From NCBI RefSeq assembly GCF_000027005.1, contig NC_012963.1, positions 2,232,001-2,296,000 of the forward strand: 64,000 nucleotides of DNA. Direction: 5' to 3'. The DNA is from Komagataella phaffii GS115. Lineage: Eukaryota > Ascomycota > Pichiomycetes > Pichiales > Pichiaceae. The notes under the pieces are model-generated. The model was given only the letters and a program-made list of their open reading frames with translations. It did not search any database and was not told where the DNA came from. This document shows, in pieces, positions 10,047-19,544 of the stretch (the stretch's first letter is position 1; each line of letters starts with the position of its first letter). The position numbers were made by a program, and so were the translations under genes.

Positions 10047-10823
10047 ATGGTCAAGGTACGAAAGCCTTCAAGGTCCAAAAAGGCCCGGATAAAGACAAAA
10101 CCGGGCCAGCAAAGAAATTCAGACGTCAAATACGAGTCCCCCAAAGATCAACTAAACTCCCCCTTGGATGAACAGGAACCAACAGATCAAGCACCTCAGA
10201 GGGTAAATCAGGAATGGTCAAATCTGACAACAGAATTCTCCGAAAGCTTGAGAGAATTGCTCAGTTCAAACATGGAAGCCGTTAGTATGGGTATAAGCAA
10301 TAGTACGCGCAGCCAGCGGATAAGCAGACTCTTTCTTGAGGAACTGGTTGAAAGCTTAGTTCAGGAACTAACTACAGTTCGGATACCGTCTTTCGGACCC
10401 AACACTTCACTGTCTGTTGGTGATCTGGAGGAAATTAACGTTAACTTAAAATCCAATTTAAGCGCAAACTTAGAACAATTGACAAAATTAGAGAGCGAAC
10501 TACACACTCAAGAGTCATTGTACCAGCAAGACCTTGAATATTTTCAAGAGTTTGAAGAGTCTATAACCAAAGAAATAAAAGAGATGGAAAGAAAGTCCAA
10601 GGGCTTGAAACTAAACCTCACGGAAGAGTCAGATTTCGCAATTCACAAAAGGCCTTCCGAACACAAAAGTATCTACAGTGTAAACCAAGACAAGCAACTG
10701 AAGAATGTAAGACAACAATTGAGCAAGCACGTCAATTCCATAGAAAGCAATGTGTCACAGTTATATGACTTGGTCGAAAATGTCGAAAGATTGTCAAACC
10801 TAATAGACATTATCGGTATCTGA
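10047..10823 (+). CDS. Coiled-coil protein, possibly kinetochore CENP-Q-like
   Basis: The frame opens at an ATG at 10002, but the protein seems to start at the second ATG (10047, 258 residues). The 15 residues before it are hydrophobic, whereas the second Met is followed by a basic stretch (MVKVRKPSRSKKARIKTK) that looks nuclear. A disordered region follows, then LQELTTVRIPSFGPNTSLS and a long coiled coil (about residues 130-255) with LEQLTKLESELHTQ. Layout and length recall the CENP-Q/Okp1/Fta7 kinetochore family, but I cannot confirm it by eye. It is convergent with the frame ending at 10832. Confidence 0.5.
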   Translation: MVKVRKPSRSKKARIKTKPGQQRNSDVKYESPKDQLNSPLDEQEPTDQAPQRVNQEWSNLTTEFSESLRELLSSNMEAVSMGISNSTRSQRISRLFLEELVESLVQELTTVRIPSFGPNTSLSVGDLEEINVNLKSNLSANLEQLTKLESELHTQESLYQQDLEYFQEFEESITKEIKEMERKSKGLKLNLTEESDFAIHKRPSEHKSIYSVNQDKQLKNVRQQLSKHVNSIESNVSQLYDLVENVERLSNLIDIIGI

Positions 10824-10831
10824 AATCAATT

Positions 10832-11194
10832 TTAGATCAAAAATCCATCTGATTCAAACCCAAGTGGTTTTGAGCCTTCAGTTCCAACTTTTTTAGATTC
10901 CATTATAATCTTCTCATGATAGCCTTTAACTTCATTCAAAAGTTTCCATAAGACGTCTGCTCTACTTGGTTCGTGATCCTGATTATTTCTTTGTACCGGT
11001 TCAGAATCTCCGATTGGGTCCAACCCTGCCATCTTGGAAGTTTGGGTAATCTCTTCAATGTTCTTATTCAAATCCTCGGTGGCATTCGTAAGGATTCCAA
11101 TATCCTGTCTCTGTTTTTCTCCAACTGCTCCTGTTGCTCCAATGCAACTTGCTCGATTTGAGACAGCGTTTGAGCTATTCGCTTTGGTAGACAT
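10832..11194 (-). CDS. Small coiled-coil reading frame overlapping the 3' end of CSN2
   Basis: A 120-residue frame, ATG at 11194, that overlaps the last 127 bp of CSN2 in a different frame and then runs on for 236 bp. The part after the CSN2 stop looks like real protein (TEDLNKNIEEITQTSKM, then DVLWKLLNEVKGYHEKII), while the overlapped first third looks like a shadow. It stops 8 bp from the convergent neighbour, as true genes do in this window. Either it is a separate small protein (by eye it slightly resembles short DASH-type subunits), or CSN2 continues into it through a -1 shift or a sequence error. The choice is open. Confidence 0.4.
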   Translation of the reverse strand: MSTKANSSNAVSNRASCIGATGAVGEKQRQDIGILTNATEDLNKNIEEITQTSKMAGLDPIGDSEPVQRNNQDHEPSRADVLWKLLNEVKGYHEKIIMESKKVGTEGSKPLGFESDGFLI

Positions 11195-12948
11195 CTATTA
11201 ACAACCTTGATCCAACTGGATATTGCTCTCATGACATCAGCATCGGCAACCCTGGGTTTGTTTCCGGTTGAATCAACATTTATGGCATCCCCAAGGACTT
11301 TTAACATCAGAGGGGTGGCATTGAGCATCGTGGCAGTTTGTTTGGACCTCTTCGAAACATCTCTCTTTCCAAAATCCAGGTTACTGTCGACACGAAGGGG
11401 GTTTTCATCATCTGATTCATCATCATCATCAATTTCTGGTTCCTCCACTTCAGGGGCATCAAAGTTTTCCATTTCCACTTCATTTACTTCATCTTTGTTC
11501 AACAATTTAAAAGGCTCCTCAGGATATGCAATGAAATGATTTAAAATCTCATTTATATCCATGAAATCAGGTAATATCGAAGCAGGTTTTGAATAGAAAA
11601 TGACAATTCCATCTTCAAAATCACATCTAAAGTCCGAGATTTTCCCCTGGTGAAGTAAACGAAGAAGCAAATCTTCCACCACATTCTGATCGGTTTGAAG
11701 CGATTCACATAAAAATGAGAAAGAACATTTTTTGAAGGGTTTTATCAAAACCAAAAGCACTTTAGAGTACATCAACTGAACAATTAGATCCATATTATTC
11801 GACAAATAAGCATCTTTTTTTAAGATTTCCTTGAAAAAAGGATCTACTCTGACCAAATGGTTGAAAACATCGATAGAATCATTCTGAACACTGGAATATA
11901 GTTCCAATAGTTTGGCAACTTCGGGTTCATCAATAAATGACACAAATTCTCTAGACTGGAAAGGATTAATTTCACTTTTGCTCAATATAGTAGACACGAT
12001 TAACTTTTTGAGAACGTGGATCCTTTTTGGATTTCCGGCAGCGTCATAGTTTTTGAAACTTTCCAAGTATTCCTCACTGGCTTTGGTAAAGTCCTTCAAT
12101 TGACTGTAAACCAATCCACCCACTTCCTTGACGATCCCCAGTATCCTAGGATGTGGAATACCAACATTGATGGATAAAGCTTTGTGATATAGTTGTCTCA
12201 ACGTTGAGTATTGTGTTGAAGAGGTAGAGGAATCCAAACTTGTATCCATCTCCATTGAAAGGCATTCCAATAAATAGCTATTGTATATGTATGTTTCATT
12301 AGCTCCATCTAGTACGTTATGCATTTGTCTAATAAGTGCCATTTTGATCTCTGGATCAGTGGAAATGTTGGCCTTTTTCATCGTCAATTTAAGCCATAAA
12401 GACTCGTTTGAATACTTGCCATCTTCTGTGGAAATTAGTTGAAGGAATTCATCATAAATGGAACTTAAAACTTCAGGATTTGAATAGGAAAGTTTATCGT
12501 AATTGTCCAGCATTTTTTTTATGGAGTCATCCCTATACTTGGGAGGAACGTTTGAAGACTCCTTGACAAACAGCTTGATCAATTCCAGCATCGCAGGCAT
12601 ATTTCTCTGCTCGTACACGAGCTTCAAACTCTGTTTGATAGACTTGAAGACGTACGTGGAATGTTGGCCAGCATTCGAATCAATTATAGCTCTAAAGCTC
12701 TTTAAAGCTTGGCTAGCATCATCATCTTTTAATGCTTTTGCTGTGTAATACATCATTTCAAGATCATTATTCTTTAATGTCTTGGTGCTTGCATCGTTTT
12801 TGTTTGTAGGGAAGTTTGGTTGCTGACTAGTTTCAGCGTCAGGAGTTGGGAGGTCTGGCTCGTCAACTTCATCGTCATCTTCGAATTCGAACTCATACTC
12901 CTCTTCATCATCGTCCATATCCATGTAATCATCACTATAATCAGACAT
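11068..12948 (-). CDS. CSN2: COP9 signalosome subunit 2 (CSN2)
   Basis: CSN2 is a PCI-domain scaffold subunit of the COP9 signalosome, which removes Nedd8/Rub1 from cullins. The 626-residue protein begins with the acidic CSN2-type tail (MSDYSDDYMDMDDDEEEYE). Next come MMYYTAKALKDDDASQALKSF and the family segment KESSNVPPKYRDDSIKKML near residue 132. The helical repeats and PCI winged helix (about 390-480) follow. It is longer than animal CSN2 (about 443) because of an acidic linker around 500-540 and a final helix. The last 127 bp overlap another frame on the same strand, so the exact C-terminus is in doubt. Confidence 0.88.
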   Translation of the reverse strand: MSDYSDDYMDMDDDEEEYEFEFEDDDEVDEPDLPTPDAETSQQPNFPTNKNDASTKTLKNNDLEMMYYTAKALKDDDASQALKSFRAIIDSNAGQHSTYVFKSIKQSLKLVYEQRNMPAMLELIKLFVKESSNVPPKYRDDSIKKMLDNYDKLSYSNPEVLSSIYDEFLQLISTEDGKYSNESLWLKLTMKKANISTDPEIKMALIRQMHNVLDGANETYIYNSYLLECLSMEMDTSLDSSTSSTQYSTLRQLYHKALSINVGIPHPRILGIVKEVGGLVYSQLKDFTKASEEYLESFKNYDAAGNPKRIHVLKKLIVSTILSKSEINPFQSREFVSFIDEPEVAKLLELYSSVQNDSIDVFNHLVRVDPFFKEILKKDAYLSNNMDLIVQLMYSKVLLVLIKPFKKCSFSFLCESLQTDQNVVEDLLLRLLHQGKISDFRCDFEDGIVIFYSKPASILPDFMDINEILNHFIAYPEEPFKLLNKDEVNEVEMENFDAPEVEEPEIDDDDESDDENPLRVDSNLDFGKRDVSKRSKQTATMLNATPLMLKVLGDAINVDSTGNKPRVADADVMRAISSWIKVVNRCLPKRIAQTLSQIEQVALEQQEQLEKNRDRILESLRMPPRI

Positions 12949-13110
12949 TGCACCTGTCAGCGGAAAAGGAGGGTGAGATGCTGTACTAAGTTTAAGCGAT
13001 TAGCTGGATTATATAATCCTAACAAAATAGAGCTATGGACAAATCTTTAGCCTGGACCACTATATCAAGAGGGTGTCTTTTCTACAGCCATTCTTCCCAC
13101 AATTGGCCAC

Positions 13111-13632
13111 TCAGTCACTCTGTTTGACAGTTTTAAAACTTAAATTGTTTTCGAATGTCGCTGCCAAGGCCTCTAATTCCTCCTGTTCCAACCTAATCAT
13201 CTCTTCGAGTTCCTGCTGCTGTGGCTGTAAAGCTTGATCATCGTTTGATTCAAACTCTAACATCTCAGGATCTATGCTATTTAGTCTTGCCTGATTCTCT
13301 AGCTCCTCTACGTACTGAGAATATTCATTTTTCATCACAAACTCTTCCATCTGTTCTAGTCCACCTCTGTTCTGAACAGCCTTTTCCTGGCGCTTTTTCT
13401 GTAATCTTGTTGGAACATACTGCGCCCTTTTAGTGGGAGACTTTGGTGACGCTACTAAACTCTGGGCTTTTCTTATTGGAGAACTCATTGGTCTAAACAT
13501 CTTTTGGTTCCTGCTGTTCATTCTCTGCTCCATCTGCTCCAGACTGCTGCCACTAGGCCCAACAGGAGAGGAATTGACAAACCGGCTGGAACGAAAAGGT
13601 TTCTGTGGGGTGTTGGTTTCCTTATCAATCAT
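13111..13632 (-). CDS. Unknown 173-residue protein with Cdk-type sites
   Basis: The family is not recognised. The N-terminal half is basic and Ser/Pro-rich with several S-P sites, two fitting the full Cdk pattern S-P-x-K/R (SPIR near residue 52, SPTK near 68). The C-terminal half is Gln/Glu-rich with two stretches likely to form coiled coil (LEQMEEFVMKNEYSQYVEEL and LEEMIRLEQEELEALAATF). There is no signal peptide or membrane helix. This would suit a cell-cycle regulated nuclear or spindle protein, but that is inference. Its promoter is shared with the divergent RRP40 (163 bp). Confidence 0.6.
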   Translation of the reverse strand: MIDKETNTPQKPFRSSRFVNSSPVGPSGSSLEQMEQRMNSRNQKMFRPMSSPIRKAQSLVASPKSPTKRAQYVPTRLQKKRQEKAVQNRGGLEQMEEFVMKNEYSQYVEELENQARLNSIDPEMLEFESNDDQALQPQQQELEEMIRLEQEELEALAATFENNLSFKTVKQSD

Positions 13633-13795
13633 CAGCCATCCTAATCAGACGTTATTGGTAATTAAACAAAGGGAAGGGGATGTATACTAGGACAAGTTAA
13701 GTAGCCCTCACCTTGCTTGTATTATTACATAACCTCATCTCTCGCTAAAAGAAAACGCTAAGAAAAAACTTTTTGTTTCCTGCCTCTACGTAGAA

Positions 13796-14494
13796 ATGAC
13801 TGAATCACTTATTGTACCCGGAGACAGGTTAGATATAAAGTCCGAGAATATAATTCTTGGACCAGGGTTTTATGTTGACCCCAAAACTGACGAGATACTT
13901 CCAACTAATGCCGGCATCTTGGAAGTTTCTCAGAAACAAAATAAAACAGTGTATGTGATAGATTCCAAGTCCAAAACGTATATTCCCAAAACAAATGACT
14001 TCGTCATTGGTATCATCACTGGTACATTTGGTGAGCTCTACAAAGTCGGCTTATCTGAGTTTACACAGGCTGCTCAAATGTCTGTATACGCTTTCCCTAA
14101 TGCATCTAAGAAAAATAGACCCCATTTAAAAGTGGGAGATGTGATATATGCTCGTGTTCTGAGTGCTGAAAGAGACATAGAAGTCGAACTGGAATGTATT
14201 GACCCTACTACAGGTAAAGAAGGTGGCTTTGGACAATTAGAGGATGGATATTTATTCACTGTGAACCTGGCTTATGCGAGATACCTTTTATTTAACGAGA
14301 ATGCTGAAATTCTCACTGAATTGGTTAAGAAATGCAAATTTGAACTGGCCGTTGGTTGCAACGGTAGAATTTGGATTAAATCAGAAACAGTAAAGACTAC
14401 AATCACTTGTGTGAAGATAATTGAAGAATCCCAAAATTGGTCCAAACAAGATATTCCCAAAAAGTTGAAAGAAGTGTGGGCTGCTTTCAACTGA
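13796..14494 (+). CDS. RRP40: Exosome cap subunit Rrp40
   Basis: Rrp40 is one of the three RNA-binding cap proteins of the 3'-5' RNA exosome, acting in rRNA, snoRNA and mRNA processing in nucleus and cytoplasm. The 232-residue length fits the family (about 240). It has the N-terminal domain starting with PGDRLDI, the S1 domain (about residues 58-145, NDFVIGIITGTFGELYKVGL) and the C-terminal KH domain with the signature VGCNGRIWI near 187-195. Possible PAC-like and A-rich tracts occur upstream, but I do not rely on them. It is convergent with FIG4, with 22 bp between stops. Confidence 0.95.
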   Translation: MTESLIVPGDRLDIKSENIILGPGFYVDPKTDEILPTNAGILEVSQKQNKTVYVIDSKSKTYIPKTNDFVIGIITGTFGELYKVGLSEFTQAAQMSVYAFPNASKKNRPHLKVGDVIYARVLSAERDIEVELECIDPTTGKEGGFGQLEDGYLFTVNLAYARYLLFNENAEILTELVKKCKFELAVGCNGRIWIKSETVKTTITCVKIIEESQNWSKQDIPKKLKEVWAAFN

Positions 14495-14516
14495 ATAGCA
14501 TTTCCAATTTTTTCGA

Positions 14517-17291
14517 TCAAACCCCAATCGATGAGTACATCTGGTAATCTTCTTCACTGACAGAAAACGTATCACGATAGCAAGTTTCTTGGTAACTGCG
14601 AATATTTACCAAGTGCCTAATACTCTCCGCATTCTCAACTGTATCACTAGATAATTCAATGAGCGGAATGAATCCATTAATTTTGGTGTTTTTTTCATAA
14701 ATAGCTTTGTCTGCTGCAGTTACTTCCAGCTTTAGGTCATCCGTATTAGCTGCCTTCTCATCCTCAAGATTGAATTCTTCATAAAGATAGTCCTCATTTA
14801 ACGCATTTAATTCAATCTTCTGACTACTATTTTCAAAGAGTGGAAGCTTTCTTTCCTCCTTGAACATTCTCTGAGCTTTTCCAAGTTCCATTTCCAAACT
14901 GTTAGTCAGCCTTTCAAAGTAGTTTTTAACCCGCATAGCTTGTAGTCTACTGAACTGTGTCTCACAATCAAGTGATCTTGGCTTAACATCTTTCACTTCT
15001 TCTTCTTCTTTATTCTTTTCGTACAACATCTTGTACTTTTGACTTGCAGGCTGGGGTTTTCTGGTTTTGAAAGGAGAGGAAATATTATCAGATTCTTTGG
15101 CGGAGGTGACTTCCTTGGTGGGGGATGTGAAACTGTAAACTGACCTTCTCCTTTCCTTTTCTTCGGGCTGTGGGATAACTTCAAGAGCCTTCAAAGTTGA
15201 AATCATTTTGAATTCAAAGACGTCTTTCAATGAAACAATCTCTCCGGGAGGATAATGTTCATTGAAATAATTGTCGACGCATCCTGGATAGGGCTCCACC
15301 TTCTTTTTTATTAAACTTTCCCATTTAACTATATCAGGAGACTTCGTATCTTCCAACTTTTTCAAGACTAACTCTTTTCGATTCTTCAAATACCTATCAT
15401 TAAACCAATGTGTATAACTCGGTTTACACGTCATTAGATTGTTCCCCCAATAATCATTGTGAAGGTAGAAATCTGTGTCTAGATTCCATAAAACTGGAAC
15501 TCCTTTTTCCCAAATATAATTTCCCAAAAACAAATTTATGGCCTCCTGTCTTTGAGCATCCATAAATGAGTTACTGTAAAACCTTTTTATGCTTTCTATC
15601 ATGTCTCTTGAATGCGATGACCAATGGTTCAATTTCCGATAAGTCTCCATCGTATTTACTAAATGAGAACCTCCATATTGCAATGCGATAGTATCTCCAT
15701 GATCATGGAACATCTCAGTTAGAATATTAACCACATCTGAATCGTATTCCAGATAGTTGTCTTCAATGACTCCAAGAGAACAAAGCTGGTACGCGAGAGC
15801 CCTTTTGCCAATGACAAACTGTGCTGCGTTGGTTCTATCTAAGCAGTCGATACAGTTCGTTCTACAAATTCCTTCTTGCAGTTTAGTTTCTTGCAAAGTT
15901 CTTCCATTATGAAAGAAACCAGTGACTCGAAGGCATTTCTCAGCGTACTTCTCTAGAAACTCAACAACATCTTGCCCATGGGATTTGGAAGCCCTAGACA
16001 TGTCCCAAGCCATGTATTGTAACTTATTCTTGGCCGGAAGAAATTTGTTCAAATATTCAATGCAGTTTTCAAATTCTCTTGACAGTTTGGATTCCCTGGC
16101 AGACTTCTCCCTTTGTTTAACAAGATTCAAGATCATTATTGGAGAACCATATCGATGAAACAAATCATCAAAATGAACAGCTGATGAGGTATAAAATGGA
16201 TCCATCAAGTTGATATAAATGGGAGGTTTAGCAAGCCTAAGATTAGGACTAGTTTCCTGAGACCAATATAAGGGTATAGAGCCCCTATGTTGCACATATG
16301 AGGTATAATTGGGATTATTATAAAAACCAGCACTTGGGTCGTGGAATGGCGTGGTTAGCATATCACTAACAATTTGTTCAGTTTCTACTTCATTGGCAAC
16401 GTTTCCTTGGTCATTGACACCTCTTTTAAAAAATCTAGCACCTGCAAAATGATGAGATCTTCTGGCTATCAGAGTAATATACACTTGCCTCGAGAAAACA
16501 GATATTTTGGCTTGGTCAACAAATCCATGAATGATGATTTGGAACCAGTCGTAGACGTTATCAAACTCTTTAATGGGATTGAGAAGCCAAGAGTTCCACA
16601 CAAACATTTCATTATGGACAAATGTTTCGTTGAAGCTCTCTTCATTCAAGCCTTGGGCCTCTTTCTTATTACTCATGAAATTTTTCTGCATTGTATTGGT
16701 TAAATCGTAAGTGTAACTGAAGTAGAAAGTTTTGGTAAGGTCTATACTTTGAAAAGTGTGCAGAAATCTTGCCTCCTCAGAGTTTCTATCCGGTTTCCTG
16801 TAATTGTTGGTAACGGGCACCAGTGCCGTATTATCAACGTGGTAGATATTTCTGCCTCCTAAAACTCCAATTATACTTGCTTCAGTAATAACACAAAGAT
16901 AATAGTAAGAAGTAAACCTAATAAACCCCAATAATCCGATACCTGAGAGTTTTTTGGTCAGGCCACCTTCACTGTTTTCCTCCAAATCACTGAGAATTGC
17001 TATAATTTCCAATCTTGTAAAAAACACATTCTCCTCTATTATATTCAATTCCTCAGTGGCAGAGGTGGTCATGTCTATTTCAAGTATTCGAAACATTGTT
17101 TCACGGTTATTACTACCCACAATGTAGATCCTCTCATTTGTAGAGTAAATTGTGTATTTTACCATAACCAACTTGGGAAACTTTTTGGTCTTTTGGAAAC
17201 CGTTTGTCATTTTCAGCTTGGCCACCCTATCGACGGGCTTATCTGTGTCCCTGTCATTGGCCTGAGGGGGCTTATTCCCATAGTCTTCCAT
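14517..17291 (-). CDS. FIG4: Phosphatidylinositol 3,5-bisphosphate 5-phosphatase Fig4
   Basis: Fig4 is the Sac-domain phosphatase that converts PI(3,5)P2 to PI3P on the vacuole membrane and, with Vac14, also supports the kinase Fab1. The 924-residue protein is slightly longer than S. cerevisiae Fig4 (879). The Sac domain spans roughly residues 60-600. The CX5R catalytic motif lies in [16 protein letters not shown] near 475-490, with both Cys and the Arg intact. The Fig4-specific C-terminal region follows, with a charged linker ([21 protein letters not shown]). No membrane helix is present. Confidence 0.95.
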   Translation of the reverse strand: MEDYGNKPPQANDRDTDKPVDRVAKLKMTNGFQKTKKFPKLVMVKYTIYSTNERIYIVGSNNRETMFRILEIDMTTSATEELNIIEENVFFTRLEIIAILSDLEENSEGGLTKKLSGIGLLGFIRFTSYYYLCVITEASIIGVLGGRNIYHVDNTALVPVTNNYRKPDRNSEEARFLHTFQSIDLTKTFYFSYTYDLTNTMQKNFMSNKKEAQGLNEESFNETFVHNEMFVWNSWLLNPIKEFDNVYDWFQIIIHGFVDQAKISVFSRQVYITLIARRSHHFAGARFFKRGVNDQGNVANEVETEQIVSDMLTTPFHDPSAGFYNNPNYTSYVQHRGSIPLYWSQETSPNLRLAKPPIYINLMDPFYTSSAVHFDDLFHRYGSPIMILNLVKQREKSARESKLSREFENCIEYLNKFLPAKNKLQYMAWDMSRASKSHGQDVVEFLEKYAEKCLRVTGFFHNGRTLQETKLQEGICRTNCIDCLDRTNAAQFVIGKRALAYQLCSLGVIEDNYLEYDSDVVNILTEMFHDHGDTIALQYGGSHLVNTMETYRKLNHWSSHSRDMIESIKRFYSNSFMDAQRQEAINLFLGNYIWEKGVPVLWNLDTDFYLHNDYWGNNLMTCKPSYTHWFNDRYLKNRKELVLKKLEDTKSPDIVKWESLIKKKVEPYPGCVDNYFNEHYPPGEIVSLKDVFEFKMISTLKALEVIPQPEEKERRRSVYSFTSPTKEVTSAKESDNISSPFKTRKPQPASQKYKMLYEKNKEEEEVKDVKPRSLDCETQFSRLQAMRVKNYFERLTNSLEMELGKAQRMFKEERKLPLFENSSQKIELNALNEDYLYEEFNLEDEKAANTDDLKLEVTAADKAIYEKNTKINGFIPLIELSSDTVENAESIRHLVNIRSYQETCYRDTFSVSEEDYQMYSSIGV

Positions 17292-17435
17292 TGTTTAGGG
17301 AGTGCGGACAGACAGGCAAAGATTAGAAACATTGTGCTCCCTGATCTGATAAGACTATCGCGCACAATAAAAAGATTCATGAAAAATGAAAAATACTGAG
17401 TACGAAGATCACCTTAAAGCGGGTTTGTACCAACA

Positions 17436-19436
17436 ATGACGATACAGGCGAATGAGGGAGCTCAAGTACCTTCCGAGAAGAGCCTAAACAGGCAACGGAG
17501 GAAGATCGAGAAAGACAAGCGGAAAAAGCTTTACTCCGATATCATGATCCAAGGAACTAACGATTACTCAATAGTGTCCAAAAGATCGGTGGAAATGCTG
17601 TATAAACCAGTCTTGAGTGGTAGCGAGGACAAGCCTACTGAGTACTTTAAGCATGTGGTAAAGAAACCACAAAGAAGGTCCCCAGCAATCAACAGAGGCT
17701 ATTGGTTGAGAATGCACTCTATCAAAGAATCACTAAGATCTATCATGAATCAATCGACTTCTGAAACCGTTATAATAATTAATTTGGGTGCTGGTTATGA
17801 CGTGTTACCTTTTGAGCTACTTGAGAATGAGAAGACGAACATTTTTTGCATAGACGTTGATTATCCAGACTTGATATCCAAGAAAATATCATTAATCAGA
17901 GGCTCTTCGGAGTTGAGACACATTATTAACGAGAAAAGTGAAAGTCCCATTCCCAAACATGGAATCATGTTGAAGACCGATAACTATGCCGCAGTAGGCT
18001 GTGACATGAATGATCTACCCTTATTTGAGCAGCTGATGACAGAACTGAACCTCGGCAGAGATGATGTTTGTAGTGTATTCATCGCCGAAGTTTCGTTGGC
18101 CTATATGAAACCAAATTGCGCAAATCCTATAATTCAAGAAACTAGTAAGTTTCCAAATTCCCACTTCTTGTTGTTAGAGCAATTGCTACCTGCTGGCGAA
18201 CGACATCCGTTCAGTAGGACGATGCTTTATCATTTTAGTCGTCTGGATAGTCCTTTACAGTGTGTTCAAACCTATCCTACGATTGAAAAACAATGTGAAA
18301 GAATCACTAGTCTTGGTTTCAACAATGTTGAAGCTAGGGACCTGTTTCATTTTTGGAAGGATTTAAGTGCTGATATCAAGGGTAAAATCGCATCCGTTGA
18401 GGCATTCGATGAATGGGAAGAATTCGTCATGTATGCACAGCATTATATTGTCCTTCATGCTACAAATTCGAACGTACAGGTTTACCAAGACACTGAGGAC
18501 GAGAAGGAGGGAACTGAAAGTACAGAATTCGTTGAAACAAAGTTAATAACAATCGAAGGCCCGGAACTAATTCAAAGGAAGTTTGCAGCCTGCCAAAGTT
18601 TTGAAGGAGATATAGTCCTTCACGGGGGATTAGACATAACACGAAGTAATACTACCGTGGTCATTAAAGGTAACTGTGCAACTGAAATAACGCATAACGA
18701 TCCACTGTCAAAATTAATGTGCCAATCATTAACCAATCATAATGGTAAACTGCATTTATCCGGTGGAAGAAGCGCTCCAGGTAAACCAACAACGGAATGT
18801 TGGTCCATTGGAAAATTACAGGAGAAACTACCTGACCTATTGGAACCACGATCTAGGCATTGCGCTGTTAGCACTGAAAATGGGTTACTACTATTTGGGG
18901 GATGCAATGGTGATGCGTTCTCGTTACTATCAGACGTTAACCTTCCTGCGACCTGGAAAAATATATCGTCTAGCATGCCTAACCTCGAAGCTGCTGCTAT
19001 GTGCTATCATGATGGACTAGGACTCATTGCAGGAGGAATGCTCAAGTCGGGTACGATTAATGGTACTGTCTATTCATTCTACGTTCAAGGCGATACTGTC
19101 ATATCAAAACCAATTTTCCAACATAAACTATTAGCCAGATATGGGAGCAAAGTAGTTCATCTGAAAGGACCTGAATACATTTTTATTGGGGGAGTTTCAT
19201 TCCATCAATTGTTCAATCAAGAGAATTGGTTAGTCAAATTCAACATAGATACCAAGACAGTAATCCCACTGAAGATCTCAGATGACGACTGGAAAAACTT
19301 CCCCATGTTGGTGGGCTTCAACGCAACCATTGATGAAACATCCAAAATCACTTGTATCGGTGGTGGAGCAGTTTGCTTTGCCTTTGGGTCTGTCTCCAAT
19401 CCTCAATTATTGACCATAGTACATTCAAGTACTTAA
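17436..19436 (+). CDS. PPM2: tRNA wybutosine-synthesizing protein 4 (Ppm2/Tyw4)
   Basis: Ppm2 performs the last steps of wybutosine synthesis at position 37 of tRNA-Phe: carboxymethyl-ester methylation and methoxycarbonylation. The 666-residue protein has an N-terminal LCM-type SAM-dependent methyltransferase domain (about residues 1-335), with the SAM loop IINLGAGYDVLPFEL near 111-125 and IAEVSLAYMKP near 213. The C-terminal half is a kelch-type beta-propeller (about 370-660), seen as repeated G-G turns such as LLFGGCNGDA, LIAGGML and IFIGGVSF. The two-domain layout distinguishes it from the single-domain Ppm1. Confidence 0.94.
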   Translation: MTIQANEGAQVPSEKSLNRQRRKIEKDKRKKLYSDIMIQGTNDYSIVSKRSVEMLYKPVLSGSEDKPTEYFKHVVKKPQRRSPAINRGYWLRMHSIKESLRSIMNQSTSETVIIINLGAGYDVLPFELLENEKTNIFCIDVDYPDLISKKISLIRGSSELRHIINEKSESPIPKHGIMLKTDNYAAVGCDMNDLPLFEQLMTELNLGRDDVCSVFIAEVSLAYMKPNCANPIIQETSKFPNSHFLLLEQLLPAGERHPFSRTMLYHFSRLDSPLQCVQTYPTIEKQCERITSLGFNNVEARDLFHFWKDLSADIKGKIASVEAFDEWEEFVMYAQHYIVLHATNSNVQVYQDTEDEKEGTESTEFVETKLITIEGPELIQRKFAACQSFEGDIVLHGGLDITRSNTTVVIKGNCATEITHNDPLSKLMCQSLTNHNGKLHLSGGRSAPGKPTTECWSIGKLQEKLPDLLEPRSRHCAVSTENGLLLFGGCNGDAFSLLSDVNLPATWKNISSSMPNLEAAAMCYHDGLGLIAGGMLKSGTINGTVYSFYVQGDTVISKPIFQHKLLARYGSKVVHLKGPEYIFIGGVSFHQLFNQENWLVKFNIDTKTVIPLKISDDDWKNFPMLVGFNATIDETSKITCIGGGAVCFAFGSVSNPQLLTIVHSST

Positions 19437-19544
19437 GATTATGTAATGTATGTGTGTATAATAAATAATGTTTCTAATTAATTCAACTAATATAGGAAAC
19501 ACCATGATAAGTTATCATTCGGAATTTTCATCTGTTCGTATTAG

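Noticed and set aside
10113..12948. Reading CSN2 as the proteasome subunit Rpn6 (a PCI relative)
   Set aside because: The acidic start and the segment with KESSNVPPKYRDDS fit CSN2, not the proteasome lid paralogue.
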